From Branchiostoma floridae (lineage: Eukaryota; Chordata; Leptocardii; Amphioxiformes; Branchiostomatidae), in contig NC_049984.1 in NCBI RefSeq assembly GCF_000003815.2, positions 21,006,835 through 21,029,787 on the forward strand: a stretch of 22,953 bases of DNA. Direction: 5' to 3'. The position numbers were made by a program, and so were the translations under genes. Shown piece by piece: positions 18,175-22,953 of the stretch (within the stretch, counting starts at the first letter, position 1; every line of letters starts with the position of its first letter). The notes below the pieces were generated by a model that searched no databases, was not told the DNA's origin, and worked only from the letters and a program-made list of their open reading frames with translations.

Positions 18175-18482
18175 AAGGTGGGGTCACACATGCGTATATA
18201 TTCAAGTCCGTTTGAAGTGCGTATGAAGCTCTTAGTCTCTACCAGGCTCCACAGGTCGCGGGAAAAATAGTGCAAATTGGACAAAAAATGCATACTAGTA
18301 AATAACATGCCGGATGAGTTATAGACCTAGAAGTATGGTTAACGACCCAGCTAACTCGTCTGACATGTTACCTGTTTACGTTTGTCCAATTTCTATTATT
18401 TTTACAACGACCTGTGGGGCATGCGCATGCGCATGCGCGCCTTATACGGACTTAGATATATACGCACGTGTGAACCCACCTT
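18175..18482. mobile_element. Inverted-repeat element (308 bp), AAGGTGGG ends
   Basis: The left end aaggtggggtcacacatgcg tatatattcaagtccg matches the reverse complement of the right end, aaggtgggttcacacgtgcg tatatatctaagtccg. Further in, cacaggtcg...gtgcaaattggaca pairs loosely with tgtccaatttct...cgacctgtg. An (ATGCGC)n palindromic run sits at 18419-18440. No convincing target duplication. Intronic in the AADAC-like gene. Confidence 0.75.
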
Positions 18483-18723
18483 GATGCATATTTGAAGAAT
18501 AAACGGTGGAAGTGGTACAACAGGATACTTGGAGAATTGGAAGCATGAAGCAGACTCCACGCACTAACTACCCCACGAGAACTATCCGATCAGAAGTTTG
18601 GCTCAATACCTCTGCTGGAAGATTAGAAATGATCCCTTAGTTACAGTCTATACTTCTGATCCGCGCTGATGAATGTTGAAATCAACTTACCTACCCTGCA
18701 ACCAGAATGATACCCAGGCAATT

Positions 18724-18795
18724 GGGGCTGTACGAGCAACCTCCATGGAGGAGCTCCACAGAGATCCTCTCCATGGAGGTTGCTCGTGCAGCCCT
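18724..18795. repeat. Inverted repeat with 22-bp arms
   Basis: The arms 18729-18750 and 18769-18790 (tgtacgagcaacctccatgg and its complement) differ by one base around an 18-bp spacer, with looser pairing a few bases further out. It could be a fold-back remnant. No direct repeat flank was found. Confidence 0.8.
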
Positions 18796-19006
18796 CCAGC
18801 TCCACGGAGCGAGCTCCACACACTATGAATACAACCACTTGGTTCTCGTCACCTTTTCTACCCAGGGACAGCAAGCGGTTTCTTCAGTGGCTCAATGCAG
18901 TCTGCCCGGGCCCTCCTGGGAGGTTTAGCCCGAGGGAGTTTTGCTTTGGCCCGCCAAATAAACCGGCTGGCTGGCCTCTCTGTCTGGCACCCAGGGTAAA
19001 ACTTAC

Positions 19007-19162
19007 CACAAAGTAAAATGTTCGCTCGAATCCCTTGATGATAAAGACTTTACGCGGTTCTGCGACGTCAGGAGGTAGAGACGAGTACAGGTAACCAGCA
19101 AAGACGGCGGCGCCCAGGGTACCGGCAGCGGTCAGCCACGTCAGGACACCGAGAGCGCCCAT
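19007..19162 (-). CDS. AADAC-like coding exon 1 (start and membrane anchor)
   Basis: A 156-bp coding part with 52 codons, from ATG at 19162 to FYFV, donor gtaagt (19006-19001). The start is chosen because MGALGVLTWLTAAG opens a single hydrophobic segment followed by LYSSLPPDV and EPRKV, the same arrangement as the short cytosolic tail, signal anchor and LP..V.EPWK block of AADAC and NCEH1. Thirteen bases of 5' UTR (19163-19175) precede it behind the acceptor cacttccag. A longer open frame that runs upstream of this acceptor and past the donor is spurious. Confidence 0.88.
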
Positions 19163-19175
19163 ACTGTCGTTGTAT

Positions 19176-19813
19176 CTGGAAGTGCAAACAGAAGGAGAAA
19201 TAATGTCTTGTTTCTGTATACGTTCCTGGTAAAATATGTTTGGTAGGTAGGGATTTTTTCCGAAGGCCGAAGTAGTACAACAAATACAGTTTAAAGTTGT
19301 CATCTGTTATATTTACTTGCTGTGGTTATAGACTATGATCGGCAAGGTTTTTGCAAGCATTTCCCTCCTAGGCTTAATATATGATGCACAGTTTACTCAG
19401 AGATAAGCCCCGTGAAACAGAATGTGAGAATATCTCCATTTTATAGAGGTAATAAACCAAACACATGTGTGGTCCTTTGGTGTGGGTCCAACGCAGTGAA
19501 ATTGAACTAGAGAGTTAGGTACACCTTTAACCGTCAGGGTTTGAAGTCTAAACTGATCAGTCCTAAAAACTTGCAGAGTTTCGATCCGCGGAAATGGACT
19601 TTGATCAATTGACCCTATGAGTATACCAGTAACTGGGTCAAAGATGAAAAGGGTCGACTTGCTAGTTCTTCGTGAAACAATTGCAACCTGTTGAAACAAC
19701 AAGTGCGCAAAAATGGACCGACGGCGTAAAATTCATGTAGTTCTAGTCTCACTCCGCATTTTTGACAAAATCAAGCAGGTGTTGAAAACAATACACGACG
19801 CGTTAAAACTTAC
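19176..19813. other. First intron of the AADAC-like gene
   Basis: 638 bp between the putative leader exon and coding exon 1. A 101-codon minus-strand frame at 19397-19702 shows no family motif and is not called. No repeat was recognised. Confidence 0.45.
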
Positions 19814-19900
19814 CTTGCAAAGCAGCCGAGCGTTCTGGACTGTGTGTGGGAAAATGCCCTGCTAACAAACCTGACCAATCAGAGCTGGTACATGGGTTCA
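19814..19900 (-). other. Probable non-coding first exon of the AADAC-like gene
   Basis: Reading the minus strand, a good donor (gtaagt at 19813-19808) follows gctgctttgcaag and pairs with the acceptor ending at 19176 just before the 13-base leader of coding exon 1. The 3' limit (19814) is supported by the donor; the 5' limit is a guess. An inverted CCAAT box (ATTGG on the minus strand, 19875-19879) lies in this stretch, so transcription may begin either side of it. Confidence 0.45.
19871..19882 (-). promoter_or_regulatory. CCAAT box candidate for the AADAC-like gene
   Basis: The + strand reads ctgaccaatcag, a good CCAAT context that factors of the NF-Y type bind in either orientation. It is about 60 bp from the putative first-exon donor. 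No TATA box was found near it. Position and motif only; no functional evidence. Confidence 0.3.
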
Positions 19901-19965
19901 TCATTCATTACATAACACATTAGCCCCGCCAGGCGGATTCAAAGCGAACTGCAGATATGAGGATA

Positions 19966-20166
19966 CTGTAAATGCAGAAATGTTCGCGGTGGATTAATGT
20001 TCGCGGTTTTCGCGGTGACCACTTCACCGCGAATTTAAAACCACCGCGAACATTTTTCCATTATGATATTAGATTGCAGTCTATGGTGTTACCGCGAACT
20101 TAAATCCACCGCGAAAAGTCCTTTTACCCGCTACCGCGAAATTAAATCCCCGCGAACTATTTTCAG
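19966..20166. mobile_element. TA-flanked MITE with TTCGCGG motifs
   Basis: The ends ctgtaaatgcagaaatgttc gcgg and ccccgcgaactattttcag are inverted, with TA on both sides (19964-19965 and 20167-20168), as in Tc1/mariner-type elements. TTCGCGG or CCGCGAA occurs eight times inside. It lies just upstream of the putative start of the AADAC-like gene and adds CpG-rich sequence there. Confidence 0.75.
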
Positions 20167-20169
20167 TAA

Positions 20170-20395
20170 CCGGAGAACGTGTTGACGGATAGTCATGCTC
20201 GTTATGTAAGTGATGATAAGACGCTAATTGTGCAAATCATCAGCTTATTTCCGTAATCAATGATGAAAATTTGTAATTCCACTGCATTTCATGATAGGAC
20301 TTTCAAACTTGGCACATATGTAACAAAGAAAGAGAGAAATGTTGATGGTATCAATTATGCAGATGACATCATTTGCATAATTATTAAAGAGAAAA
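20170..20395 (+). repeat. Single copy of the octamer-rich 246-bp repeat
   Basis: gaacgtgttgacggatagtc atg, then tgcatttcatgataggactttc, aaagagagaaat and gacatcatttgcataatta match the unit of 420-1180 in the same order and orientation, about 19 kb away. Confidence 0.75.
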
Positions 20396-20599
20396 TATAA
20401 TATTACATAGTGGTAAATGGTGGGAATTTTATACCTACATTATGAAACTTAGTCAAGCTGAACATTAGTAGACATAGATCATGCAACTTATACATGTACC
20501 TCTTCAATCTTTAGCTGGCAATCTGTCCGACACCCGCAGTATAGGTCTACAACCACTTCTGTACTGTACTATGATGTCTTGTACAAGTGATTGACATGA

Positions 20600-21190
20600 C
20601 TTAGATGACCATTTGGACGATTTTCTGAAGGGTTCTCACGGTCCATCCAAAATATTTGGTTCGCCCAAGAAAACTTGTCCTTATCAGTTTTAGTCTTGAT
20701 TAGCTAAGACATGTTAACGTCAGTCTTAACATTGCAATTCGACATGTTTAAGAAGTGACATGGACCTAACGGTACATGTCCGTTGCTATTTTTAGAGGAT
20801 CAGACGGGTCTTGATTAGCTAATAAGACGCGTGAATGTCAGTCTTAACATTGCAATTTCGACAGATCTAAGAAGTTTTATAGATCTAGATGTAAGGACCG
20901 ATTCTCACGGCCTTCTAAAATATTTGGTCCGTCCCTTAAAACTTGCCCCCACTTCACAATATTCCAAATGATCTTACCAGGCATGTGTACCTTAGATTTG
21001 ACATTGCACATTAACAACTTTAAGAAGTGGTTTTAGACCTAAAGGCTGCGATTTTCACATAGGCAGGTCGATCATCTTGGCCCGTCTTAAATACTTGGTC
21101 TGCCCATGTGAACCTACCTCCTTCACAATCCTGAAATAGACTGGTCTAAATCATCAGAATAAGACACGCGTGCCTAATGTAGCAATCTAA
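20600..21190. repeat. Degenerate tandem repeat
   Basis: Two alternating blocks recur: gtcttgattagctaa...gtcagtcttaacattgcaat (20694, 20809, diverged near 20968) and ttctcacggYc...aaaatatttggtYcgYcc (20632, 20903, diverged near 21052). The units are unequal and decayed. No gene was seen. Confidence 0.65.
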
Positions 21191-21284
21191 TGGCCAGCCT
21201 GGGAATGGAGTCGATGCTTTAAAATTAAAGCAGATATCGTGAAAACTCATATAACCGTAGCAATGGTCCGCTCGATCAAGAAAC

Positions 21285-21380
21285 AAACATGCCCATCAAA
21301 ATGCAGGACATAGCGTTTTGGAGGGTCAGGTTTTCACCATTTTCCCAGGGGAGCATGTCCCCGGATGACCCTAGGATGAG
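21285..21380. repeat. Internal fragment related to the element at 2985
   Basis: aaatgcaggacatagcgttt tggagggtc, then ggggagcatgtccccgga and ccctagga parallel aaatgcaggaaatagcattt cagagggtc, then ggagcatgccaccgga and cccctagga at 3095-3170. The hAT-like ends are not evident here. Confidence 0.6.
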
Positions 21381-21399
21381 GATTGTCGCGCCTCCACTT

Positions 21400-22953
21400 T
21401 CGGCGCTTCCCGGGTGCTGATAATTACGTCTGACAATAAAAAAAAAATTGAAAGAAGCCGCCGCCTCTGGTTTTTACATCGTCTTAGTAACGTTTGAATC
21501 TTGTTGATGGAATTGTCAGTTTTGATTAGTGTTTAGATCTCCTCTTCACGTGTTCTGCCGTCGGCAATGGGGAGTTTGGGTTCCACATTTTGCATCAACA
21601 ATCAAGTATCATTTAATAGAACTTATTGGAATGATAGTTATCATGTCGAATAAGGTTTAGATAAACATCGCATTGGTGTAAAAGTTCTGCGGTTAAGATT
21701 TGCGTAATGCGTTTGGTAGTTTGTAATAGCCTAGAACGTAATTAATCAACCAGGAGGTATGCCCGAGGAAGATTTCGTTCCGAAAAATAACCATCAATGT
21801 TAGTAGATATGTACTTCTATTTTTATAAAATCAAAAATTTGGCCATCAAATGTTGCTATTTGTTGGCCAAATTTCAAGGTCAAAGTAGCTGTCTCAAATT
21901 ACACAAAAATTTCAAACTCTTCACAGCTTTTCAAACTTGACATCATTGGATAGGTCTTAGTGAGAGAAATAGAATGGTTTTTATTGCGAAAAAATCGGAC
22001 ATACCGTTAGAGTGTTATGGCCATCAAAAGCCTAAAAATTACGCCATAATTTCTCCGGGTCAGCTAATTAAATATGCAAGATAACTATCTCCGCAGTCAT
22101 ACAAGGTACAAGGAAAAAACTTGGTATACTGGAGTTTTGTAACATGCTGAATTGAACTATGGCCATGTAATTTACATATCTAATTCATAAATGATAAATA
22201 ATCCTGAATAATTGAGTTCCAGGGGTAATAAAATCCGAGTCAGCTAATTAAATATGCAAAAACACCATATTTTCCCTCTCCTTGAAGATACAAGAACAAA
22301 ACTTGGTATACGGAGGTTTTGGCACATACCGAATACAAATCTGACCTCAAAATATCATTTTGATTTTTTTATGGCCTATAAAAATGGATTGCGTCACTAC
22401 TACCACCACAATGTGATTATCGGAGCGACACGCCCCAAAAACTGTTCATCAAAATTAGTCAAAATGGATCTTATTTTGAAATTTACCCTTTAAGGTAGAA
22501 TGTCTCGCGCAGCCGCCTCAAAAGGGTGCTATTTAGTGATCCCAATTGCAGGTAGCATATGGGGTAATAAAAAATTGAGGAAAAAAATTCATAAAAAATC
22601 AGCATTACATGATATGACAAAATCCACGGACAGATCTTTTTAAATGACCATTATTTACAATACTGTAAAGTATCAACAACAATCGTCGAATTACAAGCGG
22701 GGCAAAACACTTTTCTGTCATTTTTTCCCCAAATGGGCGTGGCCATATAGCCCTCTATGACATCATCATGACGTCATGCTAATTTGCATACATCACCTTT
22801 ATGCAATAAGGTACTTCCTAAAAAAAACTAAAGACCCATGCATTATCCAAACATGATATTTTCATGACACCAAAAACACCCCCAAAACGCTCAGTTACCA
22901 CTCTTTATGGCCTTAAGCGTCCAGAATTTAGCGTAGAGCGTGTATCAATGTAT
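21400..22953. repeat. AT-rich repeat-like region without genes
   Basis: The phrase tcagctaattaaatatgcaa occurs at about 22059 and 22238, each followed after some 40-50 bases by acttggtatac and gg-gttttg, so a unit of about 175 bp is present at least twice. gccatcaaa and ggccatcaaatgttgc also recur. A 79-codon frame at 22254-22493 falls within this and has no recognisable features. The remainder shows nothing I can name. Confidence 0.5.

Larger units (their letters stand above)
15554..19175 (-). other. AADAC/NCEH1-family esterase gene (four coding exons)
   Basis: Gene-level entry on the minus strand: coding exons 19162-19007, 17946-17745, 17229-17166 and 16322-15554, giving 396 residues. It belongs to the hormone-sensitive-lipase-like alpha/beta hydrolases, arylacetamide deacetylase / neutral cholesterol ester hydrolase group. 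These are type II ER membrane proteins with a lumenal catalytic domain that hydrolyse acyl esters and amides. Seen here: a hydrophobic anchor at about 4-26; HGGGW (110-114); YRLAPEH (142-148); GDSAGG with nucleophile Ser184; DVLRDDG with Asp336; GFHG with His366. N-glycosylation sequons are at Asn131 (NQT) and Asn254 (NMS). Length matches the usual ~400 residues. Introns are 1060, 515 and 843 bp. Which family member (AADAC, NCEH1 or AADACL) and which substrate cannot be decided here. It is convergent with PHKB. Confidence 0.92.

Noticed and set aside
18641-19016. Possible extra esterase exon between coding exons 1 and 2
   Set aside because: FYFV joins GWVCEK in phase 0 and the protein already has family length. 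The frames here carry no family motif and overlap an inverted repeat.

Overview
The window is animal nuclear DNA: spliced genes with GT-AG introns, a high load of degenerate repeats, and no prokaryotic or viral gene organisation. The sequences of the two genes and the repeat types fit an invertebrate deuterostome. A lancelet (Branchiostoma) is my best guess, but this is inference, not proof.

Two protein-coding genes lie tail to tail. On the + strand are the last five coding exons of PHKB, the phosphorylase kinase regulatory beta subunit (1674-1735, 3333-3440, 9880-9954, 10331-10396, 11263-11400). They encode about 148 C-terminal residues and end in a CaaX-like tail, CTVS. Earlier exons lie left of the window. 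On the - strand is a complete arylacetamide deacetylase / neutral cholesterol ester hydrolase family gene (coding exons 19162-19007, 17946-17745, 17229-17166, 16322-15554). It encodes 396 residues with an N-terminal membrane anchor, an HGGGW oxyanion motif and a full Ser184/Asp336/His366 triad. A likely non-coding first exon ends at 19814. Every exon join in both genes keeps the reading frame, so both look functional. Apart from lying next to each other, the genes have no evident shared pathway (glycogen breakdown control versus ER lipid-ester hydrolysis).

The rest is repeats. 1-1250: dispersed repeats and 246-bp tandem units full of ATTTGCAT octamers. 1736-2659: a 39-bp minisatellite that starts at a PHKB splice donor and ends in a perfect inverted unit. 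2985-3235: a small hAT-like element. 3950-5400: two related repeats with an internal 163-bp tandem array. 5411-9775: a tandem duplication of a 1.2-1.7 kb unit, the second copy carrying a nested insertion with a TA-flanked hairpin element. 10021-10180: a tRNA-like SINE. 11363-12757: a 41/43-bp minisatellite whose first unit is the end of the PHKB coding sequence, stop codon included. 13355-13663: the tail of a Penelope-like retroelement. 14293-14438: a fold-back element with a 9-bp target duplication. 15228-15425: CT and CA microsatellites behind the esterase gene. 16635-16981: a hAT-like element with an exact 8-bp target duplication. 18175-18482 and 19966-20166: two further inverted-repeat elements. 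20560-22953: degenerate tandem AT-rich repeats without recognisable genes.

The most striking pattern is that both PHKB minisatellites begin exactly at the edge of coding sequence (a splice donor and the stop codon) and appear to have been seeded by it. No wholly new gene system was found.
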